A stretch of DNA of 64,000 bases from CAYVAP01 sp964521065. Lineage in GTDB: Bacteria; Bacteroidota; Bacteroidia; J057. Both the position numbers and the translations under genes were made by a program. Positions 33,285 to 42,927 of the stretch are shown in pieces; position 1 is the first letter of the stretch; each line of letters opens with the position of its first letter. The DNA is taken from the NCBI GenBank assembly GCA_964521065.1, contig CAZFPQ010000004.1, positions 1 to 64,000 of the forward strand. The letters run 5' to 3'. Below the pieces are notes generated by a model. The model saw nothing but the letters and a program-made list of their open reading frames with translations. It was not told the origin of the DNA and did not search any database.

Positions 33285-36200
33285 ATGCTACCTTACTTCA
33301 AGCTTACTACTAGGCTATGCTTGGGCCTAGTGTTTATCTCCTTTTCTGTATTTGCACAAGGAGAGTCTACTTCCTTTCAATCTGGAAAGCTCTATTTGAA
33401 ACTACAGGCCGAATCACCTATTGTGATTGCAAGTGTAAACGCAGTCACAAAAGATCCAAGATTAGCTGAATTAATTCAACCGTTTCAAGACTACGGAGTG
33501 AGCTCGGTCAAGCGTCCATTTTTGGGTTTACACACAGCTATTTTTGATCGAGTTTATGAATTGGAATTTAGTAGGGTAGGGGAGAGCCAAGGTTTTATTA
33601 GTGCCTTAGAAGAAATCACATGGATAGAATATGCAGAGAAGGTTCCTTTGCATCGCTTTGAGTTACAGCCTAATGATCCTAACTGGTCTTCTGTAGCCAA
33701 TCACCTCAAGCTAATTGAGGCCGATCTAGCCTGGGACTTCCATGTCGGAGGGGGAGCCAAGGTAGCGATCGTGGACGACGCGGTCCAAGCTACTCATCCC
33801 GACCTAGCTCCTAACCTTTGGACCAATCCTTTGGAGATCGCGGGCAATGGACTAGATGATGATGGCAATGGCTACATTGATGACGTACACGGCTTCGATG
33901 TAGCGGATGGCGATGGGGATATTCAGCCACCGTCCAATGCCAATGGAAGTTTTTTTTCTCATGGAACCCACTGCGCAGGAATCGCCGCGGCTAGGACAGA
34001 CAATGGGCTTGGAATCGCTTCAGTAGGATATCAGACCCAGCTTATTGGCGTGAAAGGTACCGGTGATACGGATAATCCCCAATTTATCAGCAATGCCTAT
34101 GCGGGAGTGGTTTATGCAACGGTAGCTGGAGCAGACGTGATCAGCATGTCTTGGAGCGGCAATGAATCTTCTCAAACGGGCTATGCCATCATCAGAGAAG
34201 CGCACGATCGGGGAATTATGTTGGTAGCTGCAGCAGGCAACTATGGAAATGACCGTGTCCGCTATCCTGCTGCCTATGAGGAAGTATTGGCCGTGGCAAA
34301 TACGACTGTTCAAGACAAGAAATCTTCTAGCTCTTCTTTTGGAGATTGGGTAGCTATCTCTGCTCCGGGTACAGCCATTTACAGCACAGTAGCTTACAAT
34401 GGATATGAAAACAAAACGGGTACGTCTATGTCCACGCCCATGGTTGCAGGACTCTTGGGGTTGATGAAGTCTTACAGGCCGGGATTACCTAAGTCTTATT
34501 ATGAGTACTTCTTATTGAAAACTGCAGACTACATTGATTGGCTTAATCCTGGCTTCAATGGTAAATTGGGCAGTGGGCGGATCAATGCCCGTCGGGCGAT
34601 GGAAGTCCTCAGTAATTTCTGCTACCCCAACGCAGATAGCATAGGAAAAGGCTTTATTGATTCGCTTAGAATTAGTACTGAACTGATGGGATTAGCCGGC
34701 CCTGATCAGGCGATTGGATTTAATCGGCAACAGGTAGCAATTTTAGGCGATAGCCTCCCAATTGAAGTCCAATTTGATGCTTTAGTTCCATTAGGAAGTT
34801 CTCAGCAAGCAGCCGTCTATGTAGATTGGAATGTGGATGGAGACTTCCAAGATCAGAACGAAGCCGTTTGGAACTCAGCTCTTTTTGCCAATGATACTAC
34901 TTTTGAGTTGAGTATCTCCATTCCTAGCTCAGCAGTTAGAGAATTAGAAAGTAGGATTCGTGTGATCGTATGGGAGGCAAATGGCAGCTCTGATCCTTGC
35001 CAGAACTTTGAGAATGGGGAAGTGGTTGATGCTCTTTATAACCTCATTCCACCTATATGTGAGACTGGGTCAGTGCTTGTGTCTGAATTTCCATATGTAG
35101 TCGATTTTGAAGATTGGACCTTATGTGATACTACTTTTCTTCAGACTTGCCCCTTGCCTGAAGGATGGTCTAACGCATCTTCAGACGATTTAGAATGGCT
35201 CGTTCATCAAGGAAGTACCCCAACTTTTGGCACAGGGCCAGATCAGGATATTTACCCAGCGGATCTAATTGGAAAATATCTGTATGTAGAGACACCCGAT
35301 AGTATTTCGGGACTTATCGCCCGTTTAGATCTGCCTTGCCTTGATCTTTCATCTTTAGTCTTTCCTACCATTACTTTTTCTTACCACATGTTTGGCCAAG
35401 ACATGGGGAGCTTAAACTTAGAAGGGAAAGTAGATGGTCAATGGGAGACCTTGTGGACAAACACTGGAAATCGTCAAAACTTATGGCGAGAAGCTGAAGT
35501 AGACTTGGCGGGCTTTGGAGGAAATATCGCGAGGCTAAGATTTGTATCCCGCAGTGGACAAGGTGAATTGGGAGACGTAGCCTTGGGTTTTGTAAATATT
35601 GGGGATGCCATTAGTTGTGAAGGAGAAGTAATTAATAGAAACCAAGCAGACCAAGTAGAAGATGGAAGTGGCAGGGTCCGTAGCCATATGAGGAATGCTG
35701 ACTGTACTTGGCTGATTCAGCCCTACAATGCTCGACGCATCAAGGTTGGGTTTGATCGGTTTCAAACCATCCAGGACCAGGATTACCTTAAATTGTACGA
35801 TGGAGAGAACCTTTACTTTCCTTTGCTAAAAGAACTCTCTGGATTTGGTGCAGATAGCCAGTTCATTGATGGCGGAAGTCTTTATCTACATTTTACATCT
35901 GATGACTTAGGTGAGCAAGATGGTTGGCAGCTTCAATATGAAGCAGAAAACTGGGATAGGGTTCTAAGTTACGAGTTCGGTGAAGTTGAAAGCATAGAAG
36001 GGGATACCTTATTGGTTCCAGTAAATGTGTCCGATTTCGAGGACTTACTTGAACTAGAAGGTAAGCTCCAAATCGAAGGGGGACAGGCAGAGTTAATTGG
36101 ATTGGTGGAACTAGACCCCAGCTTATGGTCAGGCTTTTCTTTTGCTGTGTATGGTGACAGCATCATCTTTAATTGGTCAGGTAACCCAACTAGTCTTGGA

Positions 36201-36656
36201 GATGGGACTTCACTTTTTATGGCCGAAATTGTGAACCGTGGTACCTCTCAAGATACCTTTAGGCTTTCTTTGGAAAATGGTAGACCAGGTGCATACGAAG
36301 CAAAGCGAAAGGCAGGGGTAAACAACGTATCTCTAATTTTGCCCACTGGAGATGAGAAGAAGTTCGCTACGAATAGGAGCACGTCTTTGCAAAGTGTTAC
36401 CTCTCAACAAGTGCTGGGTGGTCCCAATCCCTTTTCAACCCAATTTAGTCTACAAATAAATGCAAGTACTTCAGCAGTAGTTGGGGTAAGCCTCATAAAT
36501 AAGCTAGGACAAACCGTGTTTCAGGGGCAATATCCTATTCAAAACATAGGTGTGACCAAGCTCAATATAGACACCTCTGTGCTAAGTCCAGGTTGGTATG
36601 CGGTAAAGGTGAATATGGGTGGCTATTATGAGGTCATGAAGGTTCGCAAAAATTGA
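33285..36656 (+). CDS. Secreted subtilisin-like S8 protease with CUB and T9SS sorting domain
   Basis: 1123 aa from the ATG at 33285 (a GTG 54 bp upstream is the alternative). It has a signal peptide and a prodomain to about residue 140, then an S8 catalytic domain with Asp in VAIVDDAVQ, His in FSHGTHCAGIAAA and Ser in GTSMSTPMVAG. A GEVT-like domain with Cys and a beta region follow. A CUB domain spans about 777-888 (CTWLIQPYNARRIKVGFDRF, LYDGEN). The last 80 residues are a T9SS type A sorting domain (GGPNPFSTQFSLQI...LSPGWYAVKV). It is exported and probably cell-surface anchored. The genes on either side are not related to it. Confidence 0.9.
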   Translation: MLPYFKLTTRLCLGLVFISFSVFAQGESTSFQSGKLYLKLQAESPIVIASVNAVTKDPRLAELIQPFQDYGVSSVKRPFLGLHTAIFDRVYELEFSRVGESQGFISALEEITWIEYAEKVPLHRFELQPNDPNWSSVANHLKLIEADLAWDFHVGGGAKVAIVDDAVQATHPDLAPNLWTNPLEIAGNGLDDDGNGYIDDVHGFDVADGDGDIQPPSNANGSFFSHGTHCAGIAAARTDNGLGIASVGYQTQLIGVKGTGDTDNPQFISNAYAGVVYATVAGADVISMSWSGNESSQTGYAIIREAHDRGIMLVAAAGNYGNDRVRYPAAYEEVLAVANTTVQDKKSSSSSFGDWVAISAPGTAIYSTVAYNGYENKTGTSMSTPMVAGLLGLMKSYRPGLPKSYYEYFLLKTADYIDWLNPGFNGKLGSGRINARRAMEVLSNFCYPNADSIGKGFIDSLRISTELMGLAGPDQAIGFNRQQVAILGDSLPIEVQFDALVPLGSSQQAAVYVDWNVDGDFQDQNEAVWNSALFANDTTFELSISIPSSAVRELESRIRVIVWEANGSSDPCQNFENGEVVDALYNLIPPICETGSVLVSEFPYVVDFEDWTLCDTTFLQTCPLPEGWSNASSDDLEWLVHQGSTPTFGTGPDQDIYPADLIGKYLYVETPDSISGLIARLDLPCLDLSSLVFPTITFSYHMFGQDMGSLNLEGKVDGQWETLWTNTGNRQNLWREAEVDLAGFGGNIARLRFVSRSGQGELGDVALGFVNIGDAISCEGEVINRNQADQVEDGSGRVRSHMRNADCTWLIQPYNARRIKVGFDRFQTIQDQDYLKLYDGENLYFPLLKELSGFGADSQFIDGGSLYLHFTSDDLGEQDGWQLQYEAENWDRVLSYEFGEVESIEGDTLLVPVNVSDFEDLLELEGKLQIEGGQAELIGLVELDPSLWSGFSFAVYGDSIIFNWSGNPTSLGDGTSLFMAEIVNRGTSQDTFRLSLENGRPGAYEAKRKAGVNNVSLILPTGDEKKFATNRSTSLQSVTSQQVLGGPNPFSTQFSLQINASTSAVVGVSLINKLGQTVFQGQYPIQNIGVTKLNIDTSVLSPGWYAVKVNMGGYYEVMKVRKN

Positions 36657-36726
36657 TAGGATGCATTTAAAAGTAGCTTAGTTCGCATATAACGTATGTT
36701 TTCATGTAGGCTTCAGTTCTGCTTAA

Positions 36727-36849
36727 TGCATGAAAATGTATTGAAGTTTTGCTTCAAAATGCCATTCCCAGTTCATGATGGGGCAGTTTGGAGCGTCTAC
36801 TGGCTTGGTAGAAGGATGAAATCCTGTTGCATGAAAATGTATCGAAGTT
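36727..36849. repeat. Two direct repeats of TGCATGAAAATGTAT
   Basis: Copies at 36727-36748 and 36828-36849 are 22 bp long and differ at a single base; they are spaced 101 bp apart. They are distinct from the CTACAAAAAAATGC iterons but share the ATGC/TGCAT core, and may be another binding site of the origin. Confidence 0.6.
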
Positions 36850-37004
36850 AGGCGTGGGAGTCAGTATCTATAATTTTTATAGCCTCATGAGTTGGCTTGC
36901 AAGCTGCTGATAATCAGTGGATTTTTGTTGGGTCTTCCATTTATTTTGTTCACCAAGTGAAAAGAAGAAATTTGTAGTCAACTTATCCCTTCACTATTAC
37001 TTTA

Positions 37005-37645
37005 CTACAAAAAAATGCGCCGCCCAGGATTGATCTCTAATCAAGCCCAAAGTTACTAGGCTCAAATTAACCTCTTGCGAAAAGGATTTTTTCCCTTTGG
37101 TACTGCTTTCTTTTAATAATACAATACTATTAGTACATACTTAGGCGCTTGTAAGTAATTGATAGGGAGCATTTTACAAGAGAACTAGGCTACTAAATAA
37201 TGCATCTCATGGTATAGCTGCCTACAAGAAAATGCATCCTAGGCCGCTTAACAGCTACATCTGCATGCAAGATGGCACCAGCTAGCTACGGTTGAATGCA
37301 TCCTCAGGAAGAAAAAAACTACAAAAAAATGTGAACAGAAGACTGCTACAAAAAAATGCCAAATAGCTTATTCCCAGCTCCCAAAGGAGAGTTGTGGCTA
37401 AGTGGCTGTTTATCAGTGTCATACGCTTATTTAGCTACAAAAAAATGCGTAACCAAAAGCTTGGGAGTCAGTGTTTAAGAGGGTTGTTGGCTACAAAAAG
37501 ATGCCCTCTTCTTGATTCAGCAGGTTTAGTAGGGTAGCCATGGCTTTTGGGTCAAGTCCTTTGAAATCCTGAGCTAGGTTCGAAGATAAGCGCAAAATTA
37601 AGCTACAAAAAGATGCACAGACTGAAGTTGGCTACTCTTGCATGA
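37005..37645. repeat. Array of 14-bp iterons
   Basis: Direct repeats of CTACAAAAAAATGC in one orientation. Perfect copies are at 37005, 37346 and 37435, and one-mismatch copies at 37222, 37319, 37491 and 37603. Degenerate copies (CTAC plus AATGC or similar) are at 37190, 37255, 37286 and 37632. The five units from 37190 to 37319 are spaced 32, 33, 31 and 33 bp, three helical turns. The Rep gene begins 138 bp after the last unit. This is the classic iteron arrangement for a Rep_3 initiator. Confidence 0.8.
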
Positions 37646-37782
37646 CTTTGTATTGTAAAAAAAAGGAGGGAAATTGCTCTTAAGGTCGACGTTCAGGGCC
37701 CATACCAGTTACATCTATTTTGTCCTTCTCTATTCGGATCCAGCAAATACGGTTGGATTTGAGAAATTGACTTTGTCCAATC

Positions 37783-39054
37783 ATGAGTTCTACCGCCACC
37801 AAGCCCATCAGCAATCGCAGGAAGCGGCATCCAGTCCATTACACCGTCTTTCAGCCTAATATCCTGATCAATGCCAACACCGATATGAAGTTGGTAGAAA
37901 CCAGGCTCTACACGGAATTGCTGAACCATAACCACAAGGACAATCCTGATCAGCTGGTGTATAAAATTCCATACGAGGCGATTACCCATCGCATCGACAA
38001 AGATGCCATTTCCCGCAACGCCAAGCGAGAGTTCATGAAGCTCACCAAGCGTTTTCAAAAGCGGGTTTTTGACTTGGATGAGGATTTTATGAAAACGCAT
38101 TTTGGCGAAAACTACCCAGCTTCTATCGTGGCTTTTCCGGTAATTCGCTACCAAGATACCTGCTTCGTGATTGAGGTGAACCGCTACTTTAAGGCCATTT
38201 TGGTTCGCTTGGAGCTGGGGTTTACCAAGGGAGACATAGAGTTGCTGCGAACTTTTGTCCATACCTACTCACATCGTCTTTACTGGCTGATCCGCCATTA
38301 TCAGTGGCGCCCTAATACCAGTTCTATGCGAATTGGCTTAGATGAACTCAAAGCTTCCCTGGGCTGCGAAGGGCGCTACGACCGTTTCCAAAATTTCAAA
38401 ACCCGTGTGCTCGAACCCATCAAAGAAGAGTTTGAAGGCACTTGGGTGGAATTTTCTTATGAAACCATCCGGGGGGGTAGGGGAGGAGCCGTCAGGGAAA
38501 TTGTCTTCCACTTCAACAATGACTTTGAGCAAACCAAAGAATTGAAGCTAGGCGCTGCTTACGAATGGGAAGAAACGTTGCTGCATCTGGGGGTGGCTAG
38601 TCGTGAGGTGTTGAAGATTCGCCAATGGGTGATCGAAGGAGCTGAACTGAAAGACGGATACCGTTGGAACAACTATTATGTGCAAGCGGTGATCAAGCTG
38701 GTACGCCAAAACCTGAGCCGAAAGGCCAAGAATAAGCATGCCAACAAAGTCCGCAATCTACCCGCTTATCTGTACAAAATGTTAACCGAAGGTTGGCTAA
38801 TTGAGTCAGTGGAAGAAATGCGGAAACAAGGCGCAGAACCCATCACGGCTCAGCTAGATGTTTTCCGGCAATACGAAAACTCTCAGTATTCGCCAGTAAA
38901 GAAGCCTAAGGAGCCTTATAAGACATCCTATGAGTCCTTCAAGGAAATGTACGACCTACATAGAGAAGTACACGGAAGCCAGCTCAGTGAGGAAGAATAC
39001 GCCCAAGAATTAGGGTACGAGATCCACGGAGATTTCGTGGTAAAGGTTGCCTAG
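37783..39054 (+). CDS. Rep_3 family plasmid replication initiator
   Basis: A 423-aa initiator with a winged-helix pair typical of Rep_3 (PF01051). N-terminal features are HPVHYTVFQPNILINANTDM, a helix-rich first winged domain and LYWLIRHYQWRP...GLDELKASLGCE (a family-typical helix-turn-helix). The C-terminal part (VREIVFHFNNDFEQT...ILEPIKEE) and a tail of about 150 residues that is not shared follow. It binds iterons to open the origin, and the iterons lie immediately upstream. It indicates a replicon with its own origin, or an integrated plasmid. A hairpin terminator follows at 39093. Confidence 0.88.
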   Translation: MSSTATKPISNRRKRHPVHYTVFQPNILINANTDMKLVETRLYTELLNHNHKDNPDQLVYKIPYEAITHRIDKDAISRNAKREFMKLTKRFQKRVFDLDEDFMKTHFGENYPASIVAFPVIRYQDTCFVIEVNRYFKAILVRLELGFTKGDIELLRTFVHTYSHRLYWLIRHYQWRPNTSSMRIGLDELKASLGCEGRYDRFQNFKTRVLEPIKEEFEGTWVEFSYETIRGGRGGAVREIVFHFNNDFEQTKELKLGAAYEWEETLLHLGVASREVLKIRQWVIEGAELKDGYRWNNYYVQAVIKLVRQNLSRKAKNKHANKVRNLPAYLYKMLTEGWLIESVEEMRKQGAEPITAQLDVFRQYENSQYSPVKKPKEPYKTSYESFKEMYDLHREVHGSQLSEEEYAQELGYEIHGDFVVKVA

Positions 39055-39092
39055 CGCTTTCCCTATTTCTTTTCCAAATATTAGAATACCCG

Positions 39093-39122
39093 AATCCCCT
39101 ACTGATTCAAGTAGGGGATTTT
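39093..39122 (+). terminator. Terminator after the rep gene
   Basis: Perfect 10-bp stem AATCCCCTAC / GTAGGGGATT around an 8-nt loop, with a short T run. It lies 39 bp past the Rep stop. Confidence 0.7.
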
Positions 39123-39237
39123 CCATTATCTGAATCGAATTACACAGTCTGGCCCGACCCTTGCTTATAGGATAGAACCTCTGTGCGACACACCTTAAAT
39201 TTTTAGAGAGCCTCACCTTCGCTTCAAAAATGGATAT

Positions 39238-40785
39238 ATGAGACGAGCTTTATATTTTTCATGGATTACCGCCATCACACTAGGCCTATTGGCTTTGACT
39301 CCCATCAATTCGTCACATGGGTTTGCGTTTATTTTTGCAGGATCTGGAAATACGGACCGGATTACTCATGTGTTTGGATACGCTGGTGTAGGAGGAAACT
39401 TGACCATAACCGTAGGCATCGACCCGACTAGTAGCTATGCTGCTTTGATGGAGACTCCCGTACAGAATGCCATCTTAGTCATGAATACCTTGACTTCGAC
39501 GACTGGCAACATTCAGGCAGGTAATGTTCCAGCCGGGCAGTACGATTTCGAGTCCGTCTTTTTACATGAGTTGGGTCATACCATGGGACTTGCCCACGTA
39601 AATGCGGCCACTGAATCTGGCCTTACGGGAAATGATCGTAACTATACCAAAGCCGTCGAAGGAACCAATGCAGTTTTTAATATTGCTACTGGGACGGATG
39701 GGATTATTGGGTCTGCTGATGATGCAAGAGGCGATGATATTCCTTTGAATTTCTTCAAAATGTCAGACAACGATCCATTCACCATTGCTGGAACGGTTGA
39801 CGCAAGTACGTATTCAAACCTTCTGTCAGACCTACCTGGTGCAGACTTGTTCCCTGCCAATCCAGACTTTTCAGTTGGGGCAGCCCTCGGGTACGCTAAT
39901 ACGGAAGCCGTTATGCAACAGGGTACATTTTCCGGAGAAGCTCAGCGAAGCTTAGGCCATGATGACGTAGCAGGCCTACGATTTGCCATGGCTGGCCTCG
40001 ACGAGACGGAGGGTACCGCAGACGATTATACCTTCAACTTGGTCTATGCGGGATTGACGGCGAGTGCAGACATTGTGGTGGATTTTGATAATTCTGCGAC
40101 GGGCTTTGCAGTTGCCCAAACGGGAGGAGCGGGCTTTATAGCTCCTTTTAGTAACCATTTAGTCGTTACTTCAGCTAATATTTTTTTCAGTGATAACGGC
40201 CTTACTTGGTTTTTCAATCCCAATGTTTTGCCAGTAGAGTGGCTGAATTTTTCTGCCTTTCCGGAAGGAAATGATGTGGTGCTTCATTGGGCTACTTCCC
40301 GAGAAGTAAACCATCACTATTTTGAAGTTCAGCGTAGTATTGACGGAATGGAGTGGACACCCATTAGGAGTGTTTTAGGCGCAGGGGGGGATCAGGTGCA
40401 AAACTATCAGTACCGAGATCGAGGCATCGGAGAGATGGCAAACAAATTAAATTACAGATTGAAGCAGGTGGACCTTGACGGGCAATATTCTTTTTCAGAA
40501 GTGAAAGAGGTGGCTTTCGTTCAAGATCGTTCTCAGGTCACATCCTTCGGTCCCGTTCCCGTTGAAGCGGATAGCTATGCAGATATTTATGTATTGACTC
40601 CCCAAGTGATCGAAGTCCAAGTAAGAGATATGCAGGGTCGAGAGGTCGTCCGACTTCCTTATGCCTTGCCAGCCGGGCAAAGCAAATTGAGCATTGGCCG
40701 GGAATTACTTCGACTTACTCCAGGCGTCTATACGCTACTAATCAAAGGACCTAGTCTACAGTTTACCACCACATTCAACCGTTAA
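39238..40785 (+). CDS. Secreted metzincin-like zinc metalloprotease with T9SS domain
   Basis: 515 aa. A signal peptide (ends NSSHGFA or near) is followed by a peptidase domain with the metzincin zinc site HELGHTMGLAH at about residue 110 (HExxHxxGxxH) and the flanking FESVFLHE. A C-terminal linker PVEWLNFSAFPEGNDVVLHW, which is common in Saprospiria, and a T9SS-type sorting segment (SFGPVPVEADSYADIYV..., PGVYTLLIK) complete it. The calcium-like GTDGIIGSADDARGDD stretch is also present. It is followed by a small exported protein 20 bp away. The substrate is unknown. Confidence 0.85.
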   Translation: MRRALYFSWITAITLGLLALTPINSSHGFAFIFAGSGNTDRITHVFGYAGVGGNLTITVGIDPTSSYAALMETPVQNAILVMNTLTSTTGNIQAGNVPAGQYDFESVFLHELGHTMGLAHVNAATESGLTGNDRNYTKAVEGTNAVFNIATGTDGIIGSADDARGDDIPLNFFKMSDNDPFTIAGTVDASTYSNLLSDLPGADLFPANPDFSVGAALGYANTEAVMQQGTFSGEAQRSLGHDDVAGLRFAMAGLDETEGTADDYTFNLVYAGLTASADIVVDFDNSATGFAVAQTGGAGFIAPFSNHLVVTSANIFFSDNGLTWFFNPNVLPVEWLNFSAFPEGNDVVLHWATSREVNHHYFEVQRSIDGMEWTPIRSVLGAGGDQVQNYQYRDRGIGEMANKLNYRLKQVDLDGQYSFSEVKEVAFVQDRSQVTSFGPVPVEADSYADIYVLTPQVIEVQVRDMQGREVVRLPYALPAGQSKLSIGRELLRLTPGVYTLLIKGPSLQFTTTFNR

Positions 40786-40805
40786 TTTAGTTCTACCTCG
40801 ACGAT

Positions 40806-41255
40806 ATGCGAAAGATAAGTGTTTTACTAATCATGCTGACTTGTGGCTTTCATGCCTTCGCTCAGGAACTTGGTTTGGCTGTGGAATCTATTTCGGTGGC
40901 ACAATTAGAAAGTGGGAGCTGGAAATTAAGCGATCCTTCAGAGGAATTGATAGCTTGGTCTTCGGAGAGGGTAGAAGCGTTGTTGAAACCTCGACCAGGT
41001 CAAGAACCTAGCTTGCAAAGCCATTCGATCAAAGAACTGCCTCAAGGTGGATGGGCATGGGATAGCCGCTGGCAGATGGGTACTCAGCAGCTAGTTTTGC
41101 GGCAAACTCTTGTCACCAAAGACGATTTCTTGCTCCTTCTAGAAGTAGGACAATGGGAAGCTTGCCTCGGACAAGTAGGTGATGAGCCAAGCTTTTCCGA
41201 TGACGGCAAAGGGTGTGAAACAGGACTCTTGATGCTTCAGGCTAAGCTCCACTAA
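40806..41255 (+). CDS. Small exported protein of unknown function
   Basis: 149 aa with a signal peptide (ends FHAFAQ). Mature part contains a pair of Cys (WEACLGQVG...GKGCETG) that could form a disulfide and no catalytic motif. It begins 20 bp after the secreted metalloprotease gene, so it may be translated from the same mRNA and be an accessory or inhibitor of it. That is inference from linkage only. The family is not recognised. Confidence 0.6.
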   Translation: MRKISVLLIMLTCGFHAFAQELGLAVESISVAQLESGSWKLSDPSEELIAWSSERVEALLKPRPGQEPSLQSHSIKELPQGGWAWDSRWQMGTQQLVLRQTLVTKDDFLLLLEVGQWEACLGQVGDEPSFSDDGKGCETGLLMLQAKLH

Positions 41256-41273
41256 AGGAGTTGGGAGTAGGTA

Positions 41274-42596
41274 TTAAACGCTTGGCTCCCAGCCGGGTTC
41301 ATATTGGCGTCCCCAAGCCATCTGGGCCTGGGCATTACCCAAGATATGACCATTTTGCTGGTCGATTAGCAGACTACCTCCATGATCCATGGCGATTTGT
41401 CCAAGGTGGCAAAGCATGGTACTCACATATGCATCGTGAATAGGCGCTCTCAAGGTCTCTCCTTCACGGATTCCTTTGGCCAGGTTGTTCATGTGGCGAT
41501 CATCAAGTGAGCCCCGGCCTAAAGTATCGGTGGTCGCTGATTGCTGGGCCTCCTTGAGTTCCTTGAGCAGCTTATTATCATTGTCATACACCCGATAAAT
41601 ATTGCGGTCGAGTAGAATCCAGCCCTTTTCCCCGTGGATGGTCGCCCCCCGGCCACGCTGGTGGTAGCTTTGTGGAGAGCAGCTCTTGCCTTCCCAAGTG
41701 ATCATTTTTCCATTGGGATATTGATAGGTGATAAATTGGGTGTCTGCAAACTGCCAGTCATCATCAAAAAACAAGCGCTGCCCAGTAGCGATTACTTGGG
41801 TGGGAAATTTTACCCCGAGGGCCCAGCGGCAGATATCGATTTCGTGGGTCCCATTGTTATGAATTTCTCCCGTACCCCAGTGCCGGAACCAGTGCCAATT
41901 GTAATGCACCAAATTGTCTAGATAGGCCTTACGCGGAGCTGGGCCTTGCCAGAGTTCCCAATCTAACCAATCTGGAACCTCCGCCGTGGTGCCGTTTCCA
42001 ATGCTTTTACGGCGGTTACTGTACCAAGCTTTGCCAAAGAATACTTCACCGATGATTCCCTCTTGTATGTCCTGCATGGCCTGAATGGACACTGCCCCCG
42101 ATCGTTGCTGGTTACCCATTTGCATCAACAAGCCATGTTTGGCTTGGGAAGTCACCAGCATTTCTGCCTCTGCGGGATTATGGGCACAAGGTTTTTCGAC
42201 GTATACATGCTTTCCCGCCTGCATTCCCATCAAGGCCATAGGAGCATGCCAGTGTTCAGGAGTAGCAATGGCTACTACGTCAAAATCCTTCTTTTCCATC
42301 AACTCTCGGTAGTCCTTGATGCCTTTAGGCCGCTGACCGGTTTCATCTTCTACCATCTTCTGAGCTCTGGCCATGGCTCGACTATCCACATCGCAGATAT
42401 AAGCGACCTCCGCATTGGGAACCGCCTGGATGGCGCCAATGAGTGACCTTCCCCGTCCGTTGACTCCGGCCACGGCAAAGCGTAAGCGCTCGTTGGCACC
42501 GAGGATCCGTCCATAACTCAAGGCAGGAAGACTTGTGAGAAGAGAAGCTGCAGTACCAGCGGCAGCCGTTTTGATAAATTGGCGTCGAGTGCTCAT
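41274..42596 (-). CDS. TAT-exported Gfo/Idh/MocA family oxidoreductase
   Basis: 440 aa. The N-terminus is a twin-arginine signal (STRRQFIKTAAAG). The Rossmann dinucleotide motif follows (FAVAGVNGRGRSLIGAI) with YICDVDSRAM after the second strand and VAIATPEHWHAPMALM then VYVEKPCAHN, where the EKP signature is the family catalytic Lys. The C-terminal sheet domain carries WHWFRHWGTGEIHNNGTHEID. Secreted members handle sugar or inositol derivatives, and the NAD(H) is taken folded into the periplasm by TAT. A perfect LacI-type palindrome lies 188 bp upstream. Confidence 0.88.
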   Translation of the reverse strand: MSTRRQFIKTAAAGTAASLLTSLPALSYGRILGANERLRFAVAGVNGRGRSLIGAIQAVPNAEVAYICDVDSRAMARAQKMVEDETGQRPKGIKDYRELMEKKDFDVVAIATPEHWHAPMALMGMQAGKHVYVEKPCAHNPAEAEMLVTSQAKHGLLMQMGNQQRSGAVSIQAMQDIQEGIIGEVFFGKAWYSNRRKSIGNGTTAEVPDWLDWELWQGPAPRKAYLDNLVHYNWHWFRHWGTGEIHNNGTHEIDICRWALGVKFPTQVIATGQRLFFDDDWQFADTQFITYQYPNGKMITWEGKSCSPQSYHQRGRGATIHGEKGWILLDRNIYRVYDNDNKLLKELKEAQQSATTDTLGRGSLDDRHMNNLAKGIREGETLRAPIHDAYVSTMLCHLGQIAMDHGGSLLIDQQNGHILGNAQAQMAWGRQYEPGWEPSV

Positions 42597-42927
42597 AGTA
42601 GATTATTAGAAGGAGAGATGGGAATGGAGTAATGGGGCAAGTAGAACAAATGGCTTAGAAAGCCTATCACTCCCAATGTAAAACCAGGTTGATTTTTAAG
42701 GAAAAATGGCCAGAGAAACAATCAAATGAGATACAAATAGACAGATGAGTGATAGTTGACATATCGGAACGGTCAAAACAAGATGCAATCGATTGCAAGG
42801 TCTGCTGAGCTTCTCTTAGATATTTTTAAATTATGCTTCTTTTAGGGGAGAAAGGTGAAGATTTTTTGTCCATTTGAGGTTACCTATCGCTCCTAGAAAG
42901 CTACCAAGTGACAAAATCAATCTTGGT
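42597..42927. other. Divergent intergenic region, 331 bp
   Basis: It lies between the divergent Gfo/Idh/MocA and T9SS genes. It contains one 14-bp perfect palindrome (42784-42797, listed separately). No other structure was recognised. Confidence 0.4.
42784..42797. promoter_or_regulatory. Candidate LacI-family operator
   Basis: TGCAATCGATTGCA, a perfect palindrome with a central CG that fits the TGnAAnCGnTTnCA pattern of LacI/GalR-type repressors. It lies in the divergent intergenic region before the oxidoreductase and the T9SS gene. No LacI gene is in the window. Confidence 0.5.

Larger units (their letters stand above)
36657..37782. other. Replication origin region with iterons, AT-rich
   Basis: A 1.1-kb gene-free region before the Rep gene. 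It holds the iterons listed separately, two 22-bp copies of TGCATGAAAATGTAT followed by (T/C)GAAGTT (36727 and 36828), and an AT-rich stretch at about 37080-37140. No DnaA box (TTATNCACA) was seen. This matches the layout of an iteron-type origin, with Rep binding sites just upstream of the initiator gene. Confidence 0.75.

Noticed and set aside
37570..37590. tRNA-like TTCGA loop near the origin
   Set aside because: No acceptor stem or anticodon arm can be folded around it.
36657..37782. A DnaA-type chromosomal origin
   Set aside because: No TTATNCACA box was found; the repeats are iterons next to a Rep_3 gene.
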